From: Pelagibacteraceae bacterium AG-325-E08
Lineage (GTDB): Bacteria > Pseudomonadota > Alphaproteobacteria > Pelagibacterales > Pelagibacteraceae
Direction: 5' to 3'
Assembly (NCBI GenBank): GCA_003282985.1
Contig: QBYE01000005.1
Location: 1 to 64,000 of the forward strand
Length of the DNA stretch: 64,000 bases
The notes beneath the pieces were generated by a model. It was given only the letters and a program-made list of their open reading frames with translations, made no database searches and was not told where the DNA came from. Of the stretch, positions 1 to 13,494 are shown piece by piece (the stretch's first letter is position 1; every line of letters starts with the position of its first letter). The position numbers were made by a program, and so were the translations under genes.

Positions 1-1
1 G

Positions 2-454
2 CATAATCTCAATTACTCAGATACTCAAAGATGTATAAGAGCTTATGAAGTTAAGTCATTTACTAAAAGTTCTATTTATGATTGGTTTAAAAAAACTAAA
101 TCTAATTATGAACAGAAAGATTTTTATAAGATTTATATAGATTTTCCCAGAAATGAGCTTTTAGATAGAATTAGTTTAAGAGCCAAAGAAATGATCAAAA
201 AAGGAGCTGTATTGGAAGTAAAAAGATTTATTAAAATAAAAGTTCGTAAAGACAAGACAGCCCACAAAGCCATTGGGATTAATGAGATTGCTCAATATAT
301 TCAAAAAAAAATTGAAATTAATCAAGTTATTGAGAAAATATCAATAAAGACTAGGCAATATGCCAAAAGACAAAGCACTTGGGCTAGAGGTAATATGCAA
401 AATTGGATCAAAATGAATCCAATTGTCTTAAAGAAATTCTTAAAAAAAATTTAG
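2..454 (+). CDS. miaA: tRNA dimethylallyltransferase MiaA, C-terminal part (truncated by window edge)
   Basis: MiaA transfers a dimethylallyl group to N6 of A37 in tRNAs reading UNN codons. The reading frame is open from base 2, well upstream of the first ATG at 191. The translation contains a DTQR..RAYEV segment and, near the end, a K-A-I-G-x-x-E-I segment and TRQYAKRQSTW, all typical of the C-terminal half of MiaA. The ATG at 191 is therefore internal, not a gene start. The N-terminal P-loop half lies outside the window. It ends 53 bases before ilvB on the same strand. Confidence 0.9.
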   Translation, partial: HNLNYSDTQRCIRAYEVKSFTKSSIYDWFKKTKSNYEQKDFYKIYIDFPRNELLDRISLRAKEMIKKGAVLEVKRFIKIKVRKDKTAHKAIGINEIAQYIQKKIEINQVIEKISIKTRQYAKRQSTWARGNMQNWIKMNPIVLKKFLKKI

Positions 455-507
455 ATATCTCTTACTTAGCCTTGACCAATCAGCACAACTTCAGCTAGAT
501 TGGCCGA

Positions 508-2274
508 ATGTCCAAATTATATTCAGGTGCTGAAATAGTATTTAAATGTCTTGAAGATCAAGATGTTAAGTTTATTTTTGGATATCCAGGTGGAGCTGTA
601 CTACCAATTTATGATGAGCTTAAAAATCATTCAACTATTAAACATATCTTAGTCAGACATGAACAGGGTGCAGGACATGCAGCAGAGGGCTATGCAAGAT
701 CTTCAGGTAAACCTGGAGTAGTTCTGGTAACATCTGGTCCAGGTGCAACTAATGTTGTCACAGCTTTAACAGATGCTTACATGGACTCTGTTCCTCTAGT
801 ATGTATTTCAGGACAAGTGCCAACTCACTTAATTGGAACTGATGCTTTTCAAGAATGTGATACAACGGGAATAACAAGACCATGCACAAAACACAATTGG
901 TTAGTTAAAGATATTAAAGATTTACCTAAGATTATGCATGAAGCCTTTCGAGTTGCAACAACAGGAAGACCAGGCCCAGTACTAGTTGATATACCTAAAG
1001 ATATTCAATTTGCTAAGACAAATTATTCAAAACCAAAAATAGAAAAAAAAATTAATGGAAAAATACATAATAAATTTTCACAAAATGAAATTAATGAATT
1101 AATAAATTTAATTTCAAAAGCAAAAAAACCAGTAATTTACACTGGTGGTGGGGTTATTAATTCTGGTCCAAAAGCGAGTGAGTCTCTAAGGGAGTTTGTC
1201 AGATTAATTGGCTTTCCGATTACATCTACATTGCAAGGACTTGGTGCATTTCCAGGCGATGACAATCAATTTATAGGAATGCTAGGAATGCATGGAACCT
1301 ATGAAGCCAATAACGCCATGCATGATTGTGATTTATTAATTAATATTGGAGCAAGATTTGATGACAGGATCACAGGAAAGATAGATGAATTTTCACCAAG
1401 ATCAAAAAAGGTACACATTGATATTGATCCATCATCAATTAATAAAATTATAAAAGTAGATTTATCGATAGTTGGTGATGTTAATGAGGTTCTTAAAACT
1501 ACAATTAAAAAGATCAATAAAAAACAAAATGGTTCTAAGAAATCAAATAAGCAAAATATTTCTAAATGGTGGGAACAGATACAAAAATGGAGAACAAAAG
1601 ATTCTTTAGGTTTTGTTAATAGTGAAAAAACTATTAAACCTCAACATGCTGTTAAAAGACTATATGAATTAACAAAAAACCAAGATACCTTTGTAACTAC
1701 AGAAGTAGGGCAACATCAAATGTGGGCTGCACAACATTACAAATTTAACAAACCAAATAGATGGATGACATCTGGGGGACTTGGAACTATGGGATATGGT
1801 CTTCCTGCAGCTGTAGGTGTTCAAATCGCTCATCCAGATAAACTTGTTATTGATATAGCTGGAGAGGCTTCAGTTTTGATGACTATGCAAGAAATGTCTA
1901 CAGCTGTTCAATACAATTTACCTATCAAAATTTTTGTTTTAAATAATCAATATATGGGAATGGTAAGACAATGGCAGGAGCTATTACATGAAAAAAATTA
2001 TTCCGAAAGTTATTCAGAAGCTTTACCTGATTTTGTAAAATTAGCTGAGGCTTATGGATGTAAAGGAATTAAAGTTGATAATCCAGATGAACTTGATTCA
2101 AAGATTAAAGAAATGATTGATCACAACGGCCCTGTAATATTTGACTGTCAGGTTGATCCTAATGAAAACTGCTTTCCAATGATACCTTCTGGAAAGCCTC
2201 ACAATCAAATGATTTTAGGACCTAACGATAAAGAGGAAAATAAGATTACAGGAAAAGGCAAAGCATTAGTTTAA
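508..2274 (+). CDS. ilvB: Acetolactate synthase, large (catalytic) subunit
   Basis: This is the ThDP-dependent enzyme that condenses two pyruvates to acetolactate, or pyruvate with 2-oxobutyrate, as the first step of valine/isoleucine synthesis. The 588-residue length is normal. The N-terminal PYR domain carries the activating Glu at about residue 52 ([12 protein letters not shown]). A central FAD-type domain follows. The C-terminal ThDP/Mg motif starts near 452 as GEAS and ends in LNN near 480; GEAS in place of the usual GDGS is a variant I know from alphaproteobacterial IlvB. Its stop shares one base with the ilvH start, so the two subunits are probably translationally coupled. Confidence 0.96.
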   Translation: MSKLYSGAEIVFKCLEDQDVKFIFGYPGGAVLPIYDELKNHSTIKHILVRHEQGAGHAAEGYARSSGKPGVVLVTSGPGATNVVTALTDAYMDSVPLVCISGQVPTHLIGTDAFQECDTTGITRPCTKHNWLVKDIKDLPKIMHEAFRVATTGRPGPVLVDIPKDIQFAKTNYSKPKIEKKINGKIHNKFSQNEINELINLISKAKKPVIYTGGGVINSGPKASESLREFVRLIGFPITSTLQGLGAFPGDDNQFIGMLGMHGTYEANNAMHDCDLLINIGARFDDRITGKIDEFSPRSKKVHIDIDPSSINKIIKVDLSIVGDVNEVLKTTIKKINKKQNGSKKSNKQNISKWWEQIQKWRTKDSLGFVNSEKTIKPQHAVKRLYELTKNQDTFVTTEVGQHQMWAAQHYKFNKPNRWMTSGGLGTMGYGLPAAVGVQIAHPDKLVIDIAGEASVLMTMQEMSTAVQYNLPIKIFVLNNQYMGMVRQWQELLHEKNYSESYSEALPDFVKLAEAYGCKGIKVDNPDELDSKIKEMIDHNGPVIFDCQVDPNENCFPMIPSGKPHNQMILGPNDKEENKITGKGKALV

Positions 2275-2822
2275 TGGCAAAACCAAAATCAGCATATAGT
2301 ATACCAACTAAGATAGGTAAATTAGACACACACATTTTTGTTGTTTGGGTTGATAATGAATCTGGAGTATTAGCTCGAGTGGTGGGCTTGTTTTCTGGTA
2401 GAGGTTATAATATTGAGTCTTTGGCCGTGGCGGAAGTTGACGCAACAAAAAATATTTCTAGGATTACCATTGTAACTACAGGAACTCCTCAAGTAATAGA
2501 TCAAATTAAGTTACAATTGAAAAAATTAGTCCCTGTTCATAAAGTGGCTGATTTTAAAAGAGAGGATAAAAAAGTAATATTTAAAGAAATGGCTCTACTT
2601 AAAGTTGTTGGAAATAAAAAAAAGATAGAAAAAACACTTAAAGCCTGTAAAAGCTTTAATCCAGTTATATTGGATAAAACTAAACAATCCATTGTTATCC
2701 AAATTACTGCTTTAAGGAGAGAAATAGACAAAATGAGTAAAAAATTAAAACCTTTTGGCTTAACTAGCACATCAAGAACTGGAGCTATAGCTATGACAAG
2801 AGGGGCAGAAGTTTTTAAATAA
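2274..2822 (+). CDS. ilvH: Acetolactate synthase, small (regulatory) subunit
   Basis: This is the regulatory partner of IlvB; the family mediates valine feedback and stimulates the large subunit. The 182-residue protein has an N-terminal ACT domain from about residue 19 (a segment with DNESGVLARVVGLFSGRGYN) and a C-terminal ALS small-subunit domain containing a FGLTSTSRTG-like end. An extra 15 or so residues precede the ACT domain compared with the E. coli protein. It starts on the last base of the ilvB stop codon and is followed 19 bases later by ilvC. Confidence 0.95.
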   Translation: MAKPKSAYSIPTKIGKLDTHIFVVWVDNESGVLARVVGLFSGRGYNIESLAVAEVDATKNISRITIVTTGTPQVIDQIKLQLKKLVPVHKVADFKREDKKVIFKEMALLKVVGNKKKIEKTLKACKSFNPVILDKTKQSIVIQITALRREIDKMSKKLKPFGLTSTSRTGAIAMTRGAEVFK

Positions 2823-2826
2823 ATAA

Positions 2827-3864
<1,038 letters not shown>

Positions 3865-3870
3865 ACTTTA

Positions 3871-3929
3871 GCTCCATATTGGGGCGAAAATTATTATTTT
3901 ATTTTGCAATCTATACGAGAGGTTGTATA
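3871..3929 (+). promoter_or_regulatory. Two short stem-loops between ilvC and leuA
   Basis: The first stem pairs gctcc (3871-3875) with ggggc (3881-3885) around a five-base loop, with one G-U pair, and is followed by an A/T-rich stretch. The second pairs tatac (3913-3917) with gtata (3925-3929). Neither is a strong intrinsic terminator. They could be a weak terminator or mRNA-stability element separating ilvC from leuA. No leader peptide is apparent. Function is inference. Confidence 0.3.
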
Positions 3930-3950
3930 TTTCTTAAATAAAATTTTTAT

Positions 3951-6562
<2,612 letters not shown>

Positions 6563-6567
6563 GAAAG

Positions 6568-7803
6568 ATGGCATCAAGTAGAGATGATTTTATAATAGCA
6601 ATCAGATCTGCTTTTTTAAAAAAAAGTACCCAGCAAAAATTTTCTTTACTTAGTTTAGTATTTACGTCGATTTTTATAATTGTATTATCTAATCTAGATT
6701 TTAAAGCTGTAAGATATCTTAAAATAGGAATTAATGAATTAGTTTACAGATCTTCTTTTGTAGTATCAATTCCAGAAAACATTATTAAGGATACATTTAT
6801 AGAAGTAACTGACTATGCAACTTTCTTTAATGATTATAAAAAAAAAAGATTAGAATTAAGTAAATTAAAATCAAACTTCGTCTCTAGTGAGATAATTCAA
6901 AATGAAAATAGAGAATTAAAAGAGTTAATCAATGACTATGTTTCAACTTCAGATAAAATTTTGGCAAAAATTATTGTCGATCATGAAAGCCCTTTTTTAA
7001 AAAGTATAATTATTAACAAAGGTAGTAAAGATAATATCAAAATTGGCACGAACATATACGATCAGTCATATTTAGTAGGTAGGGTAATTGAGGTTAATTT
7101 TAAGACCTCAAGAGTATTATTATTATCTGACCTAAATTCTAATGTTCCAGTTACGATTGCTCCTCAAAATATTCAGGCAATAGTTACAGGTACAGGAGAT
7201 AATTATGGTCAAATTAAATACATTAAAGATGGCCTTTCTAAAGAAATTGACGAAGAAAGTATAATTTATACCTCTGGAACAGGGGCAATTTTTAAAAGTG
7301 GAATTCCAATTGGAACACTGGAAATTATAGGAGAAAATTCATCGAATGAATTTAGTGTAGAATTTTATAGTGATTTTTCTCAACTTAAATATGTTTTTGC
7401 TGAAATAACAAGTACATCTGAGATTCCAGATCAAAATGTGTCTGAACCTGACAATGAAACTAACAATAGCATTAATGCAAAACTAAAAATTTTAGAAGAT
7501 GAACTTGAAATTATTGAGGAGACTAATTCTAAATTTTTAGAAGAAAATATAGATTTAAAAAGTGAAATAAATAATCTTAACAATAAGCTATTAATATTAA
7601 ATAATGAATTATCCTCTAAAAATATTACTATTAGTCAGTTTGATATCGATAAAACAGAATTAGAATTTTTAAGACTTAATTTAGAATTTGGGCATAAGTG
7701 TCGCAAATCTAATAAACTTTTTCAAAAATCTGTAGGTTTTGAACCTGGAAGTGATGAATATAAAAAGTGTGTTTTAAACAAGGGAGTAATAATTAATGAC
7801 TAG
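6568..7803 (+). CDS. mreC: MreC with an unusual periplasmic C-terminal extension
   Basis: MreC is a periplasmic scaffold that links MreB/MreD to the PBP2-RodA synthase. Seen here: a short cytosolic start, one membrane segment near residues 23-43, a coiled-coil neck, and the MreC beta domains to about residue 275. MreC proteins are usually about 270-330 residues; this one is 411. The extra tail (about 300-411) contains a predicted coiled coil (about 303-370) and a cysteine-bounded end, C378 to C401, containing GFEPGSDEYKKC. It overlaps mreD by 8 bases. Confidence 0.88.
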   Translation: MASSRDDFIIAIRSAFLKKSTQQKFSLLSLVFTSIFIIVLSNLDFKAVRYLKIGINELVYRSSFVVSIPENIIKDTFIEVTDYATFFNDYKKKRLELSKLKSNFVSSEIIQNENRELKELINDYVSTSDKILAKIIVDHESPFLKSIIINKGSKDNIKIGTNIYDQSYLVGRVIEVNFKTSRVLLLSDLNSNVPVTIAPQNIQAIVTGTGDNYGQIKYIKDGLSKEIDEESIIYTSGTGAIFKSGIPIGTLEIIGENSSNEFSVEFYSDFSQLKYVFAEITSTSEIPDQNVSEPDNETNNSINAKLKILEDELEIIEETNSKFLEENIDLKSEINNLNNKLLILNNELSSKNITISQFDIDKTELEFLRLNLEFGHKCRKSNKLFQKSVGFEPGSDEYKKCVLNKGVIIND

Positions 7804-8302
7804 TTTAAAATCTAAAGGTTTTTTCTCAAAATTTTACTCATGGTTGCCGATAGTTGTTTTATATGTGTCTGTATTAAATGAATTTGATGTTAATTATTTA
7901 AACCTTGACTTTTTCTCTTTCAATTTTCCTTTTATTTTAATCTTTTTTTTCACATTAAAAGATTTTAAAAACTTTGATTATCTTTTAGTTTTTTTGGCGG
8001 GATTGATTAATGATACTGTTGTAGGTTTACCTCTTGGTTTAAGCAGTTTATCTTTCATGATAATTTGTATAGCAACATCATATTTTCGAAATATTACAAT
8101 TAGACCCAATCAAGCAAAAGATTGGTTTTATTTTTTATTTATTATAATTTTAGTTAACTCTTTAAATTACTCAATCTTAACATTATTTTTTTCATATAAT
8201 TTAATATTATGGGGTTATGTAGTTAATACTTTTTTTACTTTCTTATTTTATCTTATTTTTCTGACAATATTTAAATTTTATCTAAAAGGTATAAATGATT
8301 AA
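7796..8302 (+). CDS. mreD: Rod-shape-determining membrane protein MreD
   Basis: This is a 168-residue, almost wholly hydrophobic protein with about five membrane segments, sitting between mreC and mrdA. Sequence conservation of MreD is low; the call rests on size, topology, position and the DTVVGLPLGLSS-like segment near the middle, which resembles the family's conserved D-x-x-x-G-x-P-L-G. MreD is an inner-membrane component of the elongasome that binds MreC and PBP2. It overlaps both neighbours by 8 bases. Confidence 0.88.
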   Translation: MTSLKSKGFFSKFYSWLPIVVLYVSVLNEFDVNYLNLDFFSFNFPFILIFFFTLKDFKNFDYLLVFLAGLINDTVVGLPLGLSSLSFMIICIATSYFRNITIRPNQAKDWFYFLFIIILVNSLNYSILTLFFSYNLILWGYVVNTFFTFLFYLIFLTIFKFYLKGIND

Positions 8303-10178
8303 TTCATCTAGCGATAATGTAAAAAAACTTAATTCTATAAATAGAAGAATGTTTATTACTGGCTCAGTAAAGTTTTTTATAATGATTGGATTAGTAAGTA
8401 GGTTATTTTTTTTACAGGTTAAAGAAAATAAAAAATATTTAACTCTTTCAGATAAAAATAGAATAAGAGAATGGAAGTTAGCTCCTGTAAGGGGAGAATT
8501 TCATGATTATTTTGGAAATGTTATTGCGGGTAATTTTGAGGCATATCAATTACATATTATTCCAGAACAAGTAGAAGATTTTAGATATGTAATTTATAGA
8601 ATAAAAGATTTACTAGAATTGAGTGATAAAGAATTTAAAAGAATAATAAAAAAGAAAAATGAGATTAAGTCATGGGAAACTTTAATTGTATCAGACAATC
8701 TAAGTTGGAAAAAATTCTCAAAAATTAACAATCATCTTTATGATCTAAATGGTGTTAAGCCAGTTATTTCTATTTCTAGAAATTATCCTTTTGGATCTAA
8801 TTTTACCCATGTTATCGGATATGTAAGTCAGGCAAATGAGCAAGATATTGAAAATAATGAAGCGATAAAGAAAAATTTTGTACCTGGTCTTAAAATTGGA
8901 AAAGTAGGTTTAGAAAAATCTTTTGAAAAACAACTTATTGGCTCTAATGATATTGAGAGATATGAAGTAAATGCTTATGGAAGAAGAATTAGTCAGTTAG
9001 AATTTCAAAAAGGAGAGAAAGGTAAATCTCTTAGGTTAACAGTAGATACTAAAGTCCAACAATTATCCAATGAATTACTCAAGGATCAGGCTGGATCTAT
9101 CTGTGTCATGGATATTTATACAGGTGAGGTAATTGCAATGCATTCTTCTCCTTCATTTGATCCTAACCTATTTGTTTTTGGCATAAGCCAAGATGATTGG
9201 CAAATTATTCGTAATGATCCAATGAAACCATTAGTTAATAAAACGTTACAAGGAAATTACTCTCCTGGGTCAACTATTAAACCTATTGTTGCTTTATCAG
9301 CTTTAGAGAATGGAATCATTAATACTAATTTTACTGTTAATTGTAGGGGCCATAAGCATCCATTAGAACTCTATGGTCAAACTTATCATTGTTGGAAAAA
9401 ACAGGGGCATGGATTTATGAATTTAAGAAATGCAATGAAACAATCCTGTGATACCTATTTTTATGAGATAGCTCGAAAACTTGGAGTAGATCGATTAAGT
9501 GAAACTGCCAAAAAATTTGGATTAGGAAAAGAAGTTTTTGGCAATCTATTTAACATTGAAAAAAAAGGTTTAGTTCCAAGCACTCAATGGAAGAAAAATG
9601 CTTTAGGACAAAGTTGGGTATTGGGAGAGACTGTAATTACTGGAATTGGTCAAGGCTATATTCAAACAACTCCAATTCAATTATGTTTAATGACTGCTCA
9701 AATTGCGAATGGAGGCTATAAGATTTATCCAAAAATAGTTATGGATGATGAAAATAAGGTACCTCCAATAGATAAATTTACGCCATTGTATAAAAATTCT
9801 AAAAATATCAAGATTGTTCAAGATGCAATGTTTGCCTCAACCAATGAAGTAAGAGGAACTTCCTATAGATCTAGAATTGATGATCCAAAATATCAATTTG
9901 CAGGAAAAACTGGAACTGCTCAGGTTAAAAAAATTACTGAGAGAGATCGTGAATTAGATTTAAAAACTTTTCAAATTCCTTATGAAGAAAGAGATCACGC
10001 TCTTTATATAGCATATGGTCCTTATAAAAATCCACGTTATGCAGTTAGTATTTTAGTTGAGCATGGAGGAAATGGAAGCACTACAGCAGCTCCAATGGCA
10101 AAAAAATTATTTAAAACAATTATTGATAGACATCAATTAAGAGAGTCAATTAATAATAAAAAATATTTGGATATATAG
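8295..10178 (+). CDS. mrdA: Penicillin-binding protein 2 (elongation transpeptidase)
   Basis: It cross-links peptidoglycan during lateral growth, working with RodA. The 627-residue protein has an N-terminal anchor near residues 22-42, a PBP dimerisation domain containing FTHVIGYVSQ, and the transpeptidase domain. The catalytic triad motifs are visible: STIK with Ser at about residue 326, SCD in QSCDTYFYE, and KTGT at about 538. It starts inside the mreD end and stops immediately before the rodA ATG. Confidence 0.96.
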   Translation: MINSSSDNVKKLNSINRRMFITGSVKFFIMIGLVSRLFFLQVKENKKYLTLSDKNRIREWKLAPVRGEFHDYFGNVIAGNFEAYQLHIIPEQVEDFRYVIYRIKDLLELSDKEFKRIIKKKNEIKSWETLIVSDNLSWKKFSKINNHLYDLNGVKPVISISRNYPFGSNFTHVIGYVSQANEQDIENNEAIKKNFVPGLKIGKVGLEKSFEKQLIGSNDIERYEVNAYGRRISQLEFQKGEKGKSLRLTVDTKVQQLSNELLKDQAGSICVMDIYTGEVIAMHSSPSFDPNLFVFGISQDDWQIIRNDPMKPLVNKTLQGNYSPGSTIKPIVALSALENGIINTNFTVNCRGHKHPLELYGQTYHCWKKQGHGFMNLRNAMKQSCDTYFYEIARKLGVDRLSETAKKFGLGKEVFGNLFNIEKKGLVPSTQWKKNALGQSWVLGETVITGIGQGYIQTTPIQLCLMTAQIANGGYKIYPKIVMDDENKVPPIDKFTPLYKNSKNIKIVQDAMFASTNEVRGTSYRSRIDDPKYQFAGKTGTAQVKKITERDRELDLKTFQIPYEERDHALYIAYGPYKNPRYAVSILVEHGGNGSTTAAPMAKKLFKTIIDRHQLRESINNKKYLDI

Positions 10179-11306
10179 ATGTATCAACATAATAGATTAA
10201 CAACAAATAATTTTAATTTTTTTTCAAAATTAGCAAATTTTGACTATGTTTTAATGGCATGTATTTTGTTGTTGGGTTTTATTAGTCTCGCTACGATGTA
10301 CTCAACTGATGGAGGAAAAATTTTATTTCATACCAAGAGTCATTTTACTAAGTTGATTGTTTTTACAATTATGATGTTGATATTTTCCTTTATTAACATC
10401 AAATTTTGGTTTTCTATTGGTTATTTTTTTTATGTTATAATAATTGGACTTTTAATTTGGACATATTTATTTGGAATTAAATCTTCAGGATCTCAAAGAT
10501 GGATAGATTTATATTTTATAAATTTACAGCCCTCAGAATTAATGAAGATATGTATCATTTTATGTTTGGCTAAATATTTTCATAGAATGAAATTAGAAAA
10601 CGTAAATTCACTTTATGCAATTTTATCATCTTTAATTATTATTTTGTTACCAATGGGTTTAGTAATTGTTCAACCTGATTTAGGAACTTCACTTTTAATA
10701 TCTATTAGTGGACTGGCTGTATTATGGTTTGCTGGAATAAATCATAAATATTTTATTTATACTATGATAGGATTTTTAATCTCTTTACCTTTTATAATCT
10801 CTTTTTTAAAGCCTTATCAAAAATTAAGAGTTTTAACTTTCTTAAATCCAGATAGAGATCCTCTAGGTGCAGGATATCAAATAATTCAATCTAAAATTGC
10901 TGTTGGTTCAGGAGGAATTTTTGGTAAAGGTTTTTTAAAAGGTACTCAAAGTTATTTAGAGTTTTTACCAGAAAAACATACAGATTTTATTTTCACATTA
11001 TTTTCTGAGGAATTTGGATTTATTGGTTCAGTATTTCTTCTTTTAATATATGCAATCATTATTTATAGGATAGTTGCAATTGGTGCTCAATCTAGAAGTT
11101 ATTTTGCAAAATTATTTTGTTACAGTTTTGCAGCATCAATTTTTGTTTACATCACAATTAATATGAGCATGGTACTTGGTTTGCTTCCAATAGTTGGATC
11201 ACCTTTGCCAATTATGTCCTATGGTGGGTCATCAATGTTAGCTACAATGATCGGCTTTGGAATAGTAATGAGTGCCAAAGTCCACAGTCAACAATCAATT
11301 GCATAA
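10179..11306 (+). CDS. rodA: Peptidoglycan glycosyltransferase RodA (SEDS family)
   Basis: This SEDS polytopic protein polymerises glycan strands with PBP2. The 375-residue protein has about ten membrane segments. Diagnostic signatures include a QPSELMK stretch near residue 115, the VQPDLGTSLL motif, the PEKHTDFIF motif in the large extracellular loop, and the C-terminal PIMSYGGSSML motif. The ATG directly follows the mrdA stop codon. It is the last gene of the elongation operon; a 49-base gap follows with no clear terminator. Confidence 0.95.
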   Translation: MYQHNRLTTNNFNFFSKLANFDYVLMACILLLGFISLATMYSTDGGKILFHTKSHFTKLIVFTIMMLIFSFINIKFWFSIGYFFYVIIIGLLIWTYLFGIKSSGSQRWIDLYFINLQPSELMKICIILCLAKYFHRMKLENVNSLYAILSSLIIILLPMGLVIVQPDLGTSLLISISGLAVLWFAGINHKYFIYTMIGFLISLPFIISFLKPYQKLRVLTFLNPDRDPLGAGYQIIQSKIAVGSGGIFGKGFLKGTQSYLEFLPEKHTDFIFTLFSEEFGFIGSVFLLLIYAIIIYRIVAIGAQSRSYFAKLFCYSFAASIFVYITINMSMVLGLLPIVGSPLPIMSYGGSSMLATMIGFGIVMSAKVHSQQSIA

Positions 11307-11355
11307 GTATAATTTGTCACCTAATTTATTTTAAAAATTATTATATAAGTTTATT

Positions 11356-12597
11356 ATGAGTAATTTTTTAAAAGTTGGAATAATTGGTGCTGGTATTCAA
11401 GGAATATCCAATGCTTTATTTCTCCAAAAAAAGGGTTTTGATGTAACAGTTTTTGATAGAGAAGAGCCCGGCAGTCCGGCAGCATCGTATGGAAATGCAG
11501 GTCATTTTTCTCCATATGCTTCATTATCTTTAAATAGAACCGATGTATTAGCTGATGTACCAGCAATGTTAATGAGTTCTACAGGGCCATTGGCACTTAA
11601 ATGGAATTATGTTCCAAAAATGATTCCGTGGTTTATTAAATTTATTTTAAATACATCAAAAAATAAAATGATGCATACGGCAAGAAATATGCATCAAATT
11701 TTAGATTTAGCTTTGCCAGCATATGACGAATTATTTGATGAAATAGACTTAGAGGGATTAGTTGAAAATAAAGGAATACTATACATATGGAATGATAAAG
11801 ATTTAAAAAGTAGGGAATTAGAAATTAAAGTTAGAGAAGAATTAGGTGTCAAACAACAACTTGTAAGCAAAAATGAAATTCATGATTTAGAGCCTAACAT
11901 AAAACCATTTTATCATGCTGGCGTTTACTATCCTTATGCAAGACACGCAAGAAACCCAAAAAAGATTTTATTAAAACTTTTTGAACTTTTTTTAAAAAAA
12001 GGTGGAAAATTTAATAAAATGAATATTCAAGATATAAGTTTTGATGAAGAGAATCCTGTATTTGTGACTGATAACAACAGACATACTTTTGATAAAGTAG
12101 TTATTGCCTGTGGAGCATTTTCTAAAAAATTAACAGATAAGTTAGATGAAAAAATTCCTTTAGATACAGAACGGGGTTACCATGTGCATTTTAAAGATTG
12201 TGATCATCTTTTAAGTAGACCAGTAATATTTTCTAATCGAGGCTTTGGGATCACACCAATGGAGCAAGGATTAAGAGTTGTTGGAACAGTTGAGTTTGGT
12301 GGATTAGATAATCCTCTTTCAAAATCAAGAATTAAAAATTTAATTGATAATGCGAAATATATGTTGGGAGATTTACCTGATCATGAAGATGAATGGTTAG
12401 GATTTAGACCAACTTTACCAGACTTTTTACCCGTTATGGGACCATCAAAAAATCATAAAAATGTTTTCTATTGTTTTGGACATCATCATTTAGGATGGAC
12501 ATTAGGCCCAATTTCTGGAAAGATTGTTTCTGGAATGATAGCTAAAGAAAATACCAATTTAAATTTAGACCCTTATAGCTCAGCAAGATTCAATTAA
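11356..12597 (+). CDS. FAD-dependent D-amino-acid dehydrogenase-type oxidoreductase (DadA-like)
   Basis: This is a DAO-family flavoprotein. The N-terminal dinucleotide motif GAGIQG is at residues 11-16, with an acidic FDRE end to the second strand. The C-terminal LGFRPTLPDFLPVMGP and HHHLGWTLGP stretches match small-subunit DadA proteins, which oxidise D-amino acids to 2-oxo acids and pass electrons to the respiratory chain. Length 413 fits. Substrate cannot be read from sequence; glycine or opine oxidases are alternatives. It is followed 3 bases later by a DMT transporter and then a D-2-hydroxyacid dehydrogenase. Confidence 0.82.
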   Translation: MSNFLKVGIIGAGIQGISNALFLQKKGFDVTVFDREEPGSPAASYGNAGHFSPYASLSLNRTDVLADVPAMLMSSTGPLALKWNYVPKMIPWFIKFILNTSKNKMMHTARNMHQILDLALPAYDELFDEIDLEGLVENKGILYIWNDKDLKSRELEIKVREELGVKQQLVSKNEIHDLEPNIKPFYHAGVYYPYARHARNPKKILLKLFELFLKKGGKFNKMNIQDISFDEENPVFVTDNNRHTFDKVVIACGAFSKKLTDKLDEKIPLDTERGYHVHFKDCDHLLSRPVIFSNRGFGITPMEQGLRVVGTVEFGGLDNPLSKSRIKNLIDNAKYMLGDLPDHEDEWLGFRPTLPDFLPVMGPSKNHKNVFYCFGHHHLGWTLGPISGKIVSGMIAKENTNLNLDPYSSARFN

Positions 12598-12600
12598 TTC

Positions 12601-13494
12601 ATGCAAAATACCAAAGCATATATAATGCTGGTATGTGCTACATTATTCTGGGCAGGTAACTTTACATTAGGAAAGTTTGCTTATTTAGAAAATATACCTC
12701 CAAACTCTCTTGCATTTTTAAGGTGGTGCCTAGTATGGATAATTTTACTTCCATTCACTTATAAAGAGATATTGAAATTAAAAAATCAAATTAAAAGAAA
12801 CTTATCATTGTTCCTTATTTTAGGCTCTACCAGTGTGTGCATATTCACTTCACTTACTTATAATGCCTTGAATTATACTCAAGTAATCAATGCATCACTT
12901 TTTAATACTGCAATACCTGTAACAATAATTTTAGTTTGCTTTCTTTTAAAAATTGAAAAAACAAATATTTTTCAAATATCTGGATTACTGATTTCAGTTT
13001 TAGGGATTTTAGCTATTATTACTAGACTTGATCTTAATATTTTACTTACCTTAAATTTTAATAGTGGAGATTTATTCATGATCGGAGCAATAATCGCATG
13101 GGGAATATATTCTGCATATTTAAGAAAAAGAACTTTTAAAGTATCTTTACTTGCTCTGGTCCAAATAATTTGTACATTTGGATTAATTTTTCTTTTGCCA
13201 CTATTTATTTTAGATATAACACAGGGAAAAGTTATTGAGTTAAGTGAAAATCTTTTTTATATCTTAATCTATGTTGCAATATTTCCAAGCATTGGATCTT
13301 ATTATTGTTGGGCCGGGGCAGTTTCTATCATTGGAGCAAATAGAGCCGGCATATTCTTATCTCTAATTCCATTATTCAGCACAATAATGGCAATATTCTT
13401 TTATAATGAACAATTTAAATTTTTTCACTTGATTGGAGCAATTTTAATTATATTAGGTTTATTCTTATCAAATAAGGAAATAAAAAATGCTTAA
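12601..13494 (+). CDS. DMT superfamily (EamA) transporter
   Basis: This is a 297-residue protein with about ten membrane segments in two EamA repeats, starting with AYIMLVCATLFWAGNFTLGK and repeating a W-G-x-Y-S-A-Y segment at the second half. Family members export amino acids or metabolites, or act as importers in some lineages. The position between a DadA-like oxidase and a hydroxyacid dehydrogenase suggests a related substrate, which is inference. Its end overlaps the next gene by 8 bases. Confidence 0.85.
   Translation: MQNTKAYIMLVCATLFWAGNFTLGKFAYLENIPPNSLAFLRWCLVWIILLPFTYKEILKLKNQIKRNLSLFLILGSTSVCIFTSLTYNALNYTQVINASLFNTAIPVTIILVCFLLKIEKTNIFQISGLLISVLGILAIITRLDLNILLTLNFNSGDLFMIGAIIAWGIYSAYLRKRTFKVSLLALVQIICTFGLIFLLPLFILDITQGKVIELSENLFYILIYVAIFPSIGSYYCWAGAVSIIGANRAGIFLSLIPLFSTIMAIFFYNEQFKFFHLIGAILIILGLFLSNKEIKNA

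Noticed and set aside
191-454. Independent 87-residue gene starting at the ATG at 191
   Set aside because: The same frame is open from base 2 and its upstream translation continues MiaA homology, so this ATG is internal to the truncated miaA.
463-507. Weak hairpin (ccaat with attgg) upstream of ilvB as a branched-chain attenuator
   Set aside because: Only five pairs with a long loop, no T tract and no leader peptide rich in Leu, Val or Ile.
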